Source: Amycolatopsis sp. MtRt-6
GTDB lineage: Bacteria; Actinomycetota; Actinomycetes; Mycobacteriales; Pseudonocardiaceae
Reading direction: 5' to 3'
Assembly (NCBI RefSeq): GCF_017308975.1
Contig: NZ_JADWPD010000036.1
Location: 26,188 to 90,187, forward strand
DNA: 64,000 nucleotides
In this document: in pieces, positions 34,105 through 41,625 of the stretch
Position numbering within the stretch: position 1 is the first letter of the stretch
How the letters are laid out: every line of letters begins with the position of its first letter
Position numbers and translations under genes: made by a program
The notes under the pieces: model-generated
Told to the model about the DNA's origin: nothing
The model's input: the letters and a program-made list of their open reading frames with translations, nothing else
Database searches by the model: none

Positions 34105-34128
34105 GCCGCGGTCACGCGGTGAACACCG

Positions 34129-34968
34129 TCACCCCGCGAAGGTGTCCGGATCCCCTCCGGTGCGGCGGCCTTCGTCGAGCCTGCCGATCGCCGCCATGTC
34201 CTCGTCGTCGAGCGCGAAGCCGAACACGTCGATGTTCTGCCGGATCCGGTCGGGCGAAGCGGACTTCGGGAAGACGATGTTCCCGAGCTGGATGTGCCAG
34301 CGCAGCACCACCTGCGCGGCCGTCCGCCCGTGCTTTTCCGCCAGGCCGGTGAGCACCGGGTCGCCGAGGACGTCGGCGCGGGCCAGCGGGCTCCACGCCT
34401 GGGTGGCGATGCCGTGCGCCCGGTGGTACTCGCGCAGCCGCGCCTGCTGCAACGCCGGGTGCAGCTCGATCTGGTTGACCGCCGGCACGGTCGAAGTCTC
34501 TTCGGCGAGCCGGTCGAGGTGGGCGGGCTGGAAGTTCGACACGCCGATGGCGCGGGCCTTCCCGGCCCGGAGGATCTCCTCGAACCCCTGCCACGTCCGG
34601 ACGTAGTTGTCCTTGGCCGGCAACGGCCAGTGGATCAGGTAGAGGTCGACGTAGTCGAAGCCGAACCGGCGCAGGCTGCCTTCGAGCGCGGTGATCGCGT
34701 TGTCGTGCCCGTGGGCGTCGTTCGCCAGCTTGGTCGTGACGAACACGTCTTCGCGGGCCACGCCGGATTCCGCGATCCCGGCGGCGACGCCGGCCTCGTT
34801 GCGGTACATCTGCGCGGTGTCGATGTGGCGGTATCCCGTTTCCAGGGCCGTGCGCACGGCCTGGGCGGTTTCCCCGGGCGGGATGTCGAACACGCCGAAC
34901 CCGAACTGGGGGATGCGCACGCCGTTGTTCAGTTCCAGCGTGGGGACGTCGGCAGTGGTGGTCGTCAT
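34129..34968 (-). CDS. aldo/keto reductase (2,5-diketogluconate reductase-like)
   Basis: A 279-residue NADPH-dependent carbonyl reductase. The tetrad is visible: HIDTAQMYRNE (Asp, Tyr), VTTKLANDAHG (Lys) and DLYLIHWPLP (His). The C-terminal FPKSASPDRIRQNIDVF is the cofactor-binding segment. The substrate is unknown; the family detoxifies aldehydes and ketones. A GTTT-GGGTAG promoter ties it to the stress island. Confidence 0.9.
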   Translation of the reverse strand: MTTTTADVPTLELNNGVRIPQFGFGVFDIPPGETAQAVRTALETGYRHIDTAQMYRNEAGVAAGIAESGVAREDVFVTTKLANDAHGHDNAITALEGSLRRFGFDYVDLYLIHWPLPAKDNYVRTWQGFEEILRAGKARAIGVSNFQPAHLDRLAEETSTVPAVNQIELHPALQQARLREYHRAHGIATQAWSPLARADVLGDPVLTGLAEKHGRTAAQVVLRWHIQLGNIVFPKSASPDRIRQNIDVFGFALDDEDMAAIGRLDEGRRTGGDPDTFAG

Positions 34969-34977
34969 GCGTACGTC

Positions 34978-35004
34978 CTACCCGACGTTTCCCGGACGCG
35001 AAAC
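34978..35004 (-). promoter_or_regulatory. SigB/SigF-type promoter (aldo/keto reductase)
   Basis: Minus strand GTTT-N17-GGGTAG, with the -10 at 34983-34978, 9 bp before the ATG, so the leader would be very short. Confidence 0.6.
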
Positions 35005-35035
35005 GCGGCGGGACGAGATCACCCGCCCCGCCGCG
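35004..35035 (-). terminator. hairpin after the SRPBCC gene
   Basis: Arms CGCGGCGGG (35004-35012) and CCCGCCGCG (35027-35035), with a 14-nt loop. A second small hairpin TCACCC/GGGTGA lies at 35041-35057. They follow the SRPBCC gene on the minus strand. Confidence 0.5.
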
Positions 35036-35066
35036 ACAACTCACCCCGAACGGGTGACTCGCGAGC

Positions 35067-35528
35067 TTACTGTCCCGGGCGATCCACGTCGCCGCGCCAG
35101 CCGCCGGTCTCCCGGCCGCGCTGCTCGACGAACTCCTTGAACCGCTTGAGATCGCCCTTCACCCGGCGGTCGAGGACGCCGAGCTTGTCGGCGACGTTCT
35201 CGGCGAAGCCCTCCGGGTCGATGTCCATCTGCGCGGTCACCCGGGTGTGTGAGTCGTCCAGCCGGTGGAAGGTGATGACGCCGGCGTGGTCCGGGCCGGA
35301 GTCCGACGTCCAGGCGACCCGCTCGTCGGGGTGCTGCTCGGTGATCGTGGCGTCGAATTCCCGCGTCACGCCGCCGAACCGCGTCACCCAGTGGGTGTGG
35401 GTGGCGTCCAGCTGGCGGATCTCTTCGACGCCCTCCATGAACTTCGGGAACTCCTCGAACTGCGTCCACTGGTTGTACGCGGTGGAGACGGGGACTTCCA
35501 CATCCACGATTTCGGTGATCGTGCTCAT
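35067..35528 (-). CDS. SRPBCC/cyclase-like protein
   Basis: A 153-residue START-like helix-grip protein (VEVPVSTAYNQWTQFEEFPK, VEEIRQLDATHTHWV, ITFHRLDDSHTRVTAQMDID). Members bind hydrophobic ligands; the ligand here is unknown. Homologues are often found in actinomycete stress regulons; that is general knowledge, not proof. A consensus promoter is present, divergent from the next operon. Confidence 0.87.
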   Translation of the reverse strand: MSTITEIVDVEVPVSTAYNQWTQFEEFPKFMEGVEEIRQLDATHTHWVTRFGGVTREFDATITEQHPDERVAWTSDSGPDHAGVITFHRLDDSHTRVTAQMDIDPEGFAENVADKLGVLDRRVKGDLKRFKEFVEQRGRETGGWRGDVDRPGQ

Positions 35529-35579
35529 GCACTCCTCCTCGTCGGTGGTCGGTCTTCGGCATCGAAGGGCACAAAGCGG

Positions 35580-35604
35580 CTACCCGGCGCACCGGCGGTC
35601 AAAC
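35580..35604 (-). promoter_or_regulatory. SigB/SigF-type promoter (SRPBCC gene)
   Basis: Minus strand GTTT-N15-GGGTAG, with the -10 at 35585-35580, 52 bp before the ATG. Confidence 0.75.
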
Positions 35605-35611
35605 CCGGCGC

Positions 35612-35637
35612 GGTTGACCCGTGCCGGGCCCGGGTAC
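35612..35637 (+). promoter_or_regulatory. SigB/SigF-type promoter (DUF1469 operon)
   Basis: GGTT-N16-GGGTAC, 28 bp before the GTG at 35665, back to back with the SRPBCC promoter. Confidence 0.75.
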
Positions 35638-35664
35638 CCGCCGCCCAGGCGAAGGAGGTGTGCG

Positions 35665-36078
35665 GTGATCGAAGAAGCAAACAGGAAACCGGCGGCCGAC
35701 CGTTCGGTCGGCGAGCTGGTGACGGACCTGACCGACGAGGTCAAGCGGCTCGTCCGGGACGAGATGCGGCTCGCGGTCTTCGAACTGCAGCGCAAGGGCA
35801 AGAAGATGGGCCTCGGCGCCGGGTTGTTCGGCGCGGCGGGCCTGTTCGCGTTCCTCGGCGCCGGCACGCTGGTCGCGGCCGCCGTGCTGGCGCTCGCGCT
35901 CGTCGTGCCCGGCTGGCTGGCGGCGGTGATCGTCGCGGTCGCGCTGTTCGCCGTCGCCGGGATCGCGGCGCTGGTCGGCAAGAAGGAAGTGTCGCAAGGG
36001 GTGCCACCGGTACCCGAAGAGGCCATCAGCGGCGTCCGCGAAGACGTGGACACCGTGAAGCAGGGAGTGCGGACATGA
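35665..36078 (+). CDS. phage-holin-superfamily/DUF1469 membrane protein
   Basis: A 137-residue protein. Residues about 12-45 are a charged helix (VGELVTDLTDEVKRLVRDE), then two long membrane helices (about 53-75 and 80-102), then a polar tail. This is the layout of the holin-superfamily III/DUF1469 proteins; despite the name, no lytic role is implied. The GTG is chosen because AAGGAGG is upstream. The stop overlaps the next start (ATGA). It is the first gene of a three-gene stress operon. Confidence 0.85.
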   Translation: MIEEANRKPAADRSVGELVTDLTDEVKRLVRDEMRLAVFELQRKGKKMGLGAGLFGAAGLFAFLGAGTLVAAAVLALALVVPGWLAAVIVAVALFAVAGIAALVGKKEVSQGVPPVPEEAISGVREDVDTVKQGVRT

Positions 36079-36380
36079 GCGGGGACTTCCCGAAGAACGC
36101 CGAGGAGGCGCGGCTCGACCGGGACACCACCCGGGAAGAACTCACCGAGACCCTGGCAGCGCTCGGGCAGAAGCTCGACGTCAAGGCCAGGGTCAAGGAG
36201 AACGTCGACGACAAGCTCGACCAGGCGACCGCGAAGGTCGCCGACGTGACGAACGAACCGACCGCGGCCAGGTTCCGCCAGGGCGCCGACGCCGTCCGCG
36301 CCAACCCGGTGCCGGTCTTCGCCGGCGTACTGGGCCTGCTGATCCTGATCCGCCTGATCCTGCGCCGGAGGAACTCGTGA
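36075..36380 (+). CDS. DUF3618 protein
   Basis: A 101-residue protein. The N-terminal amphipathic helix has the DUF3618 pattern RLDRDTTREELTETLAALG, a long helix KARVKENVDDKLDQATAKV follows, and a single C-terminal membrane helix (about 80-95) ends in Arg residues. It is translationally coupled to both neighbours. Its partner role with DUF1469 and DUF4235 proteins is conserved but of unknown function. Confidence 0.87.
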   Translation: MSGDFPKNAEEARLDRDTTREELTETLAALGQKLDVKARVKENVDDKLDQATAKVADVTNEPTAARFRQGADAVRANPVPVFAGVLGLLILIRLILRRRNS

Positions 36381-36643
36381 ACAAGACGCTCTACAAGCCG
36401 CTGAGCTGGGTGGTCGGTGCCCTGGGCGGCATCCTCGCCGGCCAGGTCTTCAAGCAGGTCTGGAAGCGCGTGGCCGGTGAAGACGACGCTCCCGACGCCA
36501 CCGACCGCGACTACACCTGGCGGCAGGTGGTCGTCGCGGCGGCGGTGCAGGGGGCGATCTTCGGTGCCGTCAAGGCCGCCACCGAGCGGGCCGGCGCGGT
36601 CGGCTACCGCAAGGCCACCGGCGACTGGCCGGGCGACGACTGA
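36377..36643 (+). CDS. DUF4235 protein
   Basis: An 88-residue protein with a hydrophobic segment near residues 10-28 (LSWVVGALGGILAGQVFKQ) and a second at about 48-66. The pattern YKPLSWVVGALGGILAG and the C-terminal GAVKAATERAGAVGYRK fit DUF4235. The GTG start overlaps the DUF3618 stop. It is the last gene of the operon; the hairpin at 36676 follows. Confidence 0.87.
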   Translation: MNKTLYKPLSWVVGALGGILAGQVFKQVWKRVAGEDDAPDATDRDYTWRQVVVAAAVQGAIFGAVKAATERAGAVGYRKATGDWPGDD

Positions 36644-36675
36644 GTGCCCGGCTTCCTGGTGTCCACAGTGGACGG

Positions 36676-36713
36676 CCGGGAGGCGTGCCCGCGGAAGCGG
36701 TCACGCCTCCCGG
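36676..36713. terminator. strong hairpin terminator
   Basis: A perfect 12-bp inverted repeat CCGGGAGGCGTG (36676-36687) and CACGCCTCCCGG (36702-36713), with a 14-nt loop, between the DUF4235 gene and the convergent STAS gene. It overlaps the STAS stop proposed under the frameshift reading. Confidence 0.8.
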
Positions 36714-37124
36714 GTGACCACGGGGGCGGGCGGGGGGGGGGCCCGGGGCCGGGGGCCCCCCCCCCCGGCCGGGCTCGGGGGCGAGGCCGGCGAGCGCGGC
36801 GCCGACGCCGGGGTGGATCTTCAGCACCAGGTCGGCACCGGTGGCTTCCAGCGATCGGGTGACAGCGTGGCCGCCGAGCACGACGGCGAGCTCGGCGCGG
36901 TCGTGCGCCTGCAGCAGCGACCGGACGCCGGCGCAGCTCAGGAACGCCACCCGGGTGAGGTCGGCGACCAGCCGCGGCCCGGTGGCGAGGGCTTCGTCGA
37001 GCGTGCCGATCGTGGCGGCGTCGATGTCGCCCACCAGGGTGAGGACGGTGATCCCGCCCGGACGTTCGGTCGTGGTGACGGTCAGGCCGGACGGTTCGTA
37101 GATCGTGCGGAAACAGTCGTACAT
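36701..37124 (-). CDS. STAS-domain protein, probably frameshifted at its 3' end
   Basis: A STAS anti-anti-sigma-like protein of about 140 residues: TVTTTERPGGITVLTLVGD, LVADLTRVAFLSCAGVRSLL and a C-terminal helix to GLAPEPG. The phospho-acceptor motif reads S-C-A-G, without Ser at the usual place. The ATG follows AAAGGGAG. After residue ~115 the gene enters the G/C run at 36721-36767. As written, the frame stays open to 36570, invading the DUF4235 gene. Removing one base in the run gives a VVTREA ending and a TGA at 36703-36701, inside the terminator. The end is therefore given as the likely true one. Confidence 0.7.
36721..36767. other. G/C homopolymer patch, suspected sequence error
   Basis: Runs of ten G and twelve C follow one another inside the 3' end of the STAS gene. 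Lengths of such runs are error-prone, and the reading frame is lost here. Confidence 0.6.
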
Positions 37125-37232
37125 GGCGCTCCCTTTGTTCCAGCGTTGCAGGGGCGCTGACCGGAGCACGTGTCTGAACAACAGCCAACACCCCTGACCG
37201 TACGCCCCTGAGCCGCGAGGTCAACCCCGCGG

Positions 37233-37257
37233 GTTTCCCGGCCCCGACCTCGGGTAA
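37233..37257 (+). promoter_or_regulatory. SigB/SigF-type promoter (ndh operon)
   Basis: GTTT-N15-GGGTAA, 39 bp before the ATG at 37297. Confidence 0.75.
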
Positions 37258-37296
37258 TCCGTTCGGGACGGAAATCGGCGCCCCGGAAGGAGATCC

Positions 37297-38586
37297 ATGC
37301 GTGTCGTGATCGTCGGCGGCGGTTTCGCCGGTTACCACGCGGCGAAAAGCCTCCGAAAGGAAGCCGGCGAAGACGTTGAAGTCGTGGTGCTGAACCCAAC
37401 CGATTACTTCCTCTACCTGCCGTTGCTGCCCGAAGTGGCGGCCGGGATCCTGGACCCGCGGCGGGTCGCGGTTTCGATCCCCGAGACGCTGCGCGGGGTC
37501 CGGCTCGTGCTCGGCGTGGCCACCGGCGTGGACTTCGACGCCCGCCACGTCACCTACACCGACCCCGAGGACAACGAACACCGGATCGGGTACGACCGGC
37601 TGGTACTGGCCGCGGGCAGCGTCAACAAGCTGTTGCCGATCCCGGGCGTGCCGGAGTACGCGCACGGGTTCCGCGGCGTGCCGGAAGCGCTGTACCTGCG
37701 CGACCACATCACGCGGCAGATCGAGCTGGCCGCCGCGGCCGAAGATCCCGCCGAGCGCGACGCCCGCTGCACGTTCGTGGTGGTCGGCGCGGGCTACACC
37801 GGCACCGAGGTCGCCGCCCAGGGCCCCGCGTTCACCGCGGCGCTCGCCGCGCGCCACCCCGAGCTGGCAGGGCAGCGGATCCGCTGGCTGCTGCTGGACG
37901 TCGCCGAGCGGGTGCTGCCCGAGCTGGACAAGCGGCTGGGCCGCACCGCCGACGAGGTGCTGCGCGCCCGCGGGGTCGAAGTGCTCATGAAGACGTCGGT
38001 GGACCACGCCGACGCCAAGGGCGTCACGCTGACGAACGGGGACAGCGTCCCCACCCGCACCCTGGTGTGGTGCGTGGGCGTGCGGCCGGACCCGCTGGTG
38101 GCCGACCTCGGGCTCGAGACGGCGAAGGGCAGGCTCGTGGTGACCGAGCAGCTGAACGTGCCGGGCCGCGACGACGTGTTCGCCTGCGGCGACGCGGCCG
38201 CGGTGCCCGACCTCACCCGCCCCGGCCAGTACACCGCGATGACCGCGCAGCACGCCGAGCGGCAGGGCAGGCTCGCCGGGCGCAACGTGGCGGCGTCGCT
38301 GGGCTACGGCCGCCCGGGGACCTACCGGCACCACGACCTCGGCTTCGTCGTCGACCTCGGCGCCGGTGCGGCGGCGGCGAACCCGTTGCACATCCCGCTG
38401 TCCGGGCGGCCGGCGAAGGCCGTGACGCGCGGCTACCACCTCATGGCGATGCCGGGCAACCGCGTGCGCACGGCCGCCGACTGGGCCCTGGAGGCGCTGA
38501 CCGGCCGCCAGACCGTCCAATTGGGACTCGTCCGGTCCGGGGCCGTGCCGCTCGACACGGACAGCCCGGAACTCCCCCGTCGCTGA
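37297..38586 (+). CDS. ndh: type II NADH dehydrogenase-like flavoprotein
   Basis: A 429-residue FAD-dependent pyridine nucleotide oxidoreductase. The FAD Rossmann motif is VIVGGGFAGYHAAKSL. The NADH motif is VVVGAGYTGTEVAAQ (residues about 160-175). The C-terminal FAD motif is DDVFACGDAAAV. C-terminal basic and hydrophobic residues would let it sit on the membrane and feed electrons to menaquinone without pumping protons. GGAAGGAG precedes the ATG. A stress-type promoter suggests it serves as an alternative respiratory entry under stress. Confidence 0.88.
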   Translation: MRVVIVGGGFAGYHAAKSLRKEAGEDVEVVVLNPTDYFLYLPLLPEVAAGILDPRRVAVSIPETLRGVRLVLGVATGVDFDARHVTYTDPEDNEHRIGYDRLVLAAGSVNKLLPIPGVPEYAHGFRGVPEALYLRDHITRQIELAAAAEDPAERDARCTFVVVGAGYTGTEVAAQGPAFTAALAARHPELAGQRIRWLLLDVAERVLPELDKRLGRTADEVLRARGVEVLMKTSVDHADAKGVTLTNGDSVPTRTLVWCVGVRPDPLVADLGLETAKGRLVVTEQLNVPGRDDVFACGDAAAVPDLTRPGQYTAMTAQHAERQGRLAGRNVAASLGYGRPGTYRHHDLGFVVDLGAGAAAANPLHIPLSGRPAKAVTRGYHLMAMPGNRVRTAADWALEALTGRQTVQLGLVRSGAVPLDTDSPELPRR

Positions 38587-38610
38587 AGTCTTTTGGTGAA
38601 AGGAACGCGC

Positions 38611-39165
38611 ATGCCCGCCGAACCCGAACCCGTCCGCTCCGAAGGCCCTTCGGTGGTGACTGCCGGAGACCCGTCGGGCCCCAAGGTGATCGTGCTCGAC
38701 CCGGCCGGCGCCGGGAAGCACGACGAGCTGCCCGCGACCTGGCGGCCGCTGGCCCGCAAGCGGGCGGTGTTCTGGTGCCGGGTCCCGGCGGGCGGAGCCC
38801 TGACCGAAGCCGACGACCTCCTCGGCGACGCGGGCCCGGGCGACCCCGAGATAGCGGTGGTGGCGAGCGGCCCGTTCGCGGCGGAGGCCCTGCAGCTCGT
38901 CGAGCGCCACCCGGGCGCGGCAACGCACCTGCTGCTCGTCGACCCGGCCTCGGACGCCTTCCTGTCGGCAGCCGACGCGGCAGCGGCCAACGACGCCTGG
39001 CTGGCCGAACACGACGACGTGGTGGCCAAGCTGCGCGGGGCGGGCACGGAGGTACGAGTGGTGGCGTCGAGCAGCGAGAGCCTGGAGGACCGGGTGCCGC
39101 CGCCGCTGCCGCTGGGCCACCCGGAGGTGGTGACGGCGGTGCGCGCGGCGCTCGGGGCGGATTAG
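38611..39165 (+). CDS. hypothetical alpha/beta-fold protein after ndh
   Basis: A 184-residue soluble protein. Alternating strands and helices (PKVIVLDPAGAGKHD, RAVFWCRVP, AAEALQLVERHPGAATHLLLVDP, TEVRVVASSSESLED) resemble an alpha/beta-hydrolase fold, but no G-x-S-x-G nucleophile elbow is present: the equivalent reads ASGPFAAEA. It starts 24 bp after ndh and has AAAGGAAC upstream, so it is in the same transcript. Function unknown. Confidence 0.7.
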   Translation: MPAEPEPVRSEGPSVVTAGDPSGPKVIVLDPAGAGKHDELPATWRPLARKRAVFWCRVPAGGALTEADDLLGDAGPGDPEIAVVASGPFAAEALQLVERHPGAATHLLLVDPASDAFLSAADAAAANDAWLAEHDDVVAKLRGAGTEVRVVASSSESLEDRVPPPLPLGHPEVVTAVRAALGAD

Positions 39166-39289
39166 CGGCCCGGCCTGGCCGGGTCTTGCTGGGCCCCGCC
39201 CAGCTCGACCCGGCTCAACCCACCCAACCCCGCCTACCCACCTGCGCCCCGCCAGCCCCACACAGCCCACCCGGCCACCGCCCGGCAAA

Positions 39290-40174
39290 CTAACCGCCCC
39301 GGCCCCCAGCCAGCTCCACGAACCCCCGCACCACCGCGGACACCGCACCCGCCCGCCAGGCCAACCCCAGATCGATCCTCGGCGCCGGATCCTCCAACCT
39401 CCGCAACACCACGCCCCGTCGCCGCAGGGCTCGGGCCCGGTGCTCCGGGACCGCCGCCACGCCCGCTCCCTCCGCCACCGCGCGCATCAACTGCTCGTCC
39501 TCCGGTTCCTCGCGGACGATCGGCGGCAGCCCGCCTGGCCAGACCTGGGCGCTGATCGCGTCGTACTGGCCGGGGCCGTTCTCGCGGGGCCAGAACACCA
39601 CCGGCTCCGCGGCGATCGCCGCCCTCCGCAGGCGGCCGCGGTGGCGGGCCAGCGGGTGGCTCGACGGCAGGGCCAGCAGGACCTCCTCCGAGCCGATCAC
39701 CGCGACCTCGATGCCCGCGGCCGTCACCGGGGGCCGGACGAAGCCGATGTCGATTTCGCCCGCCGTCAGGCGGGCCAGGTTCAGGCTCGTCCAGCCCGTC
39801 TCCAAGGCCAGCTCGACGTCCGGGTGCCGGTCGCGGTACGCCGCGACCAGGTCGCCTGCCAACGGGCCTGGCGCCGACCGCGTGTACGCGATCCGCAGCC
39901 GCCCCGCGTCGCCCCGGCCCGCCGCCGCCACCGCGCCGCGGGCTCGCTCCAGCCGGTCGAGCAGGTCGCGGGCCTCCACCGCGGCCACCCGGCCGGCGTC
40001 GGTCAGCGCGAACCGCGGGCCCGTGCGGTCGAGCAGCGCCACCCCGAGGTCCGCTTCGAAGGCGCGGATCTGCTGGCTCAGCGACGGCTGGGACACGAAC
40101 AGCCGAGCGGCCGCCTTCGTGAAGTGCATCTCCTCGGCGAGCACGGCGAAGTAGTGCCATCGGCGCAGGTCCAC
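39290..40174 (-). CDS. LysR-family transcriptional regulator
   Basis: A 294-residue regulator. The N-terminal winged HTH (HFTKAAARLFVSQPSLSQQI) is followed by the two-lobed effector-binding domain (GRLRIAYTRSAP, EIDIGFVRPP, EEVLLALPSSHPLA). It is divergent from the PLP decarboxylase gene and probably controls it. On its strand a perfect TATAAT box lies at 40186-40181, only 7 bp before the GTG, so the transcript is probably leaderless. The substrate or effector is unknown. Confidence 0.9.
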   Translation of the reverse strand: MDLRRWHYFAVLAEEMHFTKAAARLFVSQPSLSQQIRAFEADLGVALLDRTGPRFALTDAGRVAAVEARDLLDRLERARGAVAAAGRGDAGRLRIAYTRSAPGPLAGDLVAAYRDRHPDVELALETGWTSLNLARLTAGEIDIGFVRPPVTAAGIEVAVIGSEEVLLALPSSHPLARHRGRLRRAAIAAEPVVFWPRENGPGQYDAISAQVWPGGLPPIVREEPEDEQLMRAVAEGAGVAAVPEHRARALRRRGVVLRRLEDPAPRIDLGLAWRAGAVSAVVRGFVELAGGRGG

Positions 40175-40183
40175 CCAGCGATT

Positions 40184-40198
40184 ATAGGGCTATCCTAT
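40184..40198. promoter_or_regulatory. LysR-type operator overlapping divergent promoters
   Basis: ATAGG-GCTAT-CCTAT, an inverted repeat in an AT-rich island within very GC-rich DNA. It overlaps a TATAAT box on the minus strand and a TATCCT box on the plus strand, so bound regulator could control both genes. Confidence 0.65.
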
Positions 40199-40256
40199 GG
40201 TTTCATCGGGACGAAGTCTTGGACGCCCCGGCCTGCCCGCTGCTGTCCTGTGTCCC

Positions 40257-41585
40257 GTGACCACGACCAGCGCACCCCTGACCCGCACCGACCGCAAGCT
40301 GCTCGCCCTCGCCGCCGCGGCGGACCGGGGGCTCGCCGGCCCGCTGGCCGGGTTCGTCGACCTGGCCGCCGTCCGGGAAGCCGTCGAAGACCTGACCACG
40401 GCGTTCGCGCCGCTCGGGCGCGTCCAGCACACGGTCGCCGCCAAGGCGTGCGGTCTCGCGCCGCTGCTGCGGTTCCTCGGCGAACTCGGGATCGACGCCG
40501 AAGTCGCGAGCCCGGGCGAGACGGCGGTCGCCGAAGCCGCCGGCCTGCGCGGCCCGCGGCTCGTGCTCGACTCCCCCGCCAAGACGACCGCCGAGCTCGC
40601 CCACGCGCTGGCCGAGGGCACGGCGATCAACGCCGACAACTTCCAGGAACTCGCCCGGCTCGACGCGCTGACCGGCGCGACGCCGCCGCGGTCGGTGCTG
40701 GGCCTGCGGATCAACCCGCAGGTCGGCGCGGGGCGGATCGGCGACACGAGCACGGCCACCGCGGCGTCCAAGTTCGGCATTCCCTTGACGGACAACGGAA
40801 ACCGCGCACTGTTGCGCGAGGCGTTCCGACGCCGGCCGTGGCTGACGCGGCTGCACGTCCACGTCGGCTCGCAGGGCTGCCCGCCGGAGCTGATGGCCGA
40901 CGGCGTCGCCGCGGTGCACGAACTCGCCGAGGAGATCAACGCCGAAGCCGGGTACCGGCAGGTGACCAGCCTCGACCTCGGTGGCGGGCTGCCGGTGGAC
41001 TTCACCTCCGACGAGCCGGGCCCGACCTACGCCGGCTACGTCACGACACTGCTGAACCGGGTCCCGGCGCTGGCCGGCGGGCAGTACACGTTCGTCACCG
41101 AGTTCGGCCGGTCCTTGCTCGCGAAGAGCGGCTTCCTCGTCAGCACGGTGGAATACACGAAGATCGCGGGTGGGCGGCACATCGCCGTGACGCACGCGGG
41201 CGGCCAGGTGGCGGCGCGCACGGTGCTCCAGCCGGCGCACTGGCCGCTGCGGGTCGGCGCGTTCGACGCGGCCGGCACGCCGAAGACCGGACCCGAAGTA
41301 CCGCAGGACATCGCCGGTCCGCTGTGCTTCGCGGGCGATCTGCTCGCCCGGGAACGGCCGCTGCCGCTGCTCGAACCGGGTGACCTCGTCGTCGCCCACG
41401 ACACCGGCGCGTACTACTTCGGCGCGCACTACGCCTACAACACGCTGCCGCGTCCGGCGGTGCACGGGTTCACCGTGTCGCCGAACGGTGACGTCGAGTT
41501 CACGCCGCTCCGCCGCGCGCAGACCCTCGCCGAGCTGGTCGCCGACGCGGGCGGCGAATTCCTCGGAGCGCTCCCGGAGGCGTGA
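40257..41585 (+). CDS. fold-type III PLP-dependent decarboxylase-like enzyme
   Basis: A 442-residue enzyme of the diaminopimelate/ornithine decarboxylase fold. The PLP-binding Lys is in HTVAAKACGLAP. Other segments are LDSPAKTTAELAHAL, LHVHVGSQG, SLDLGGGLPVDF (the glycine-rich phosphate loop), VTEFGRSLLAKSG and AHDTGAYYFGAHYAYN at the C-terminal domain. It is more like Y4yA-type amino-acid decarboxylases than housekeeping LysA, but the substrate is unknown. GTG 40257 is chosen since the ATG at 40197 lies inside the operator; no strong ribosome site is seen. Confidence 0.82.
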   Translation: MTTTSAPLTRTDRKLLALAAAADRGLAGPLAGFVDLAAVREAVEDLTTAFAPLGRVQHTVAAKACGLAPLLRFLGELGIDAEVASPGETAVAEAAGLRGPRLVLDSPAKTTAELAHALAEGTAINADNFQELARLDALTGATPPRSVLGLRINPQVGAGRIGDTSTATAASKFGIPLTDNGNRALLREAFRRRPWLTRLHVHVGSQGCPPELMADGVAAVHELAEEINAEAGYRQVTSLDLGGGLPVDFTSDEPGPTYAGYVTTLLNRVPALAGGQYTFVTEFGRSLLAKSGFLVSTVEYTKIAGGRHIAVTHAGGQVAARTVLQPAHWPLRVGAFDAAGTPKTGPEVPQDIAGPLCFAGDLLARERPLPLLEPGDLVVAHDTGAYYFGAHYAYNTLPRPAVHGFTVSPNGDVEFTPLRRAQTLAELVADAGGEFLGALPEA

Positions 41586-41625
41586 CCACCGGCGTACGAT
41601 CCGGGCACGCCGAGGGGAGACTGCC

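Noticed and set aside
35665..36078. Holin-like protein as a sign of a prophage
   Set aside because: The DUF1469-DUF3618-DUF4235 trio is a common chromosomal actinomycete operon, and no other phage gene is present.
36604..39348. A 914-codon open frame antisense to ndh
   Set aside because: It is Arg/Val/His-rich with no motif, and lies opposite the clear NADH dehydrogenase gene; such frames are a by-product of very high GC.
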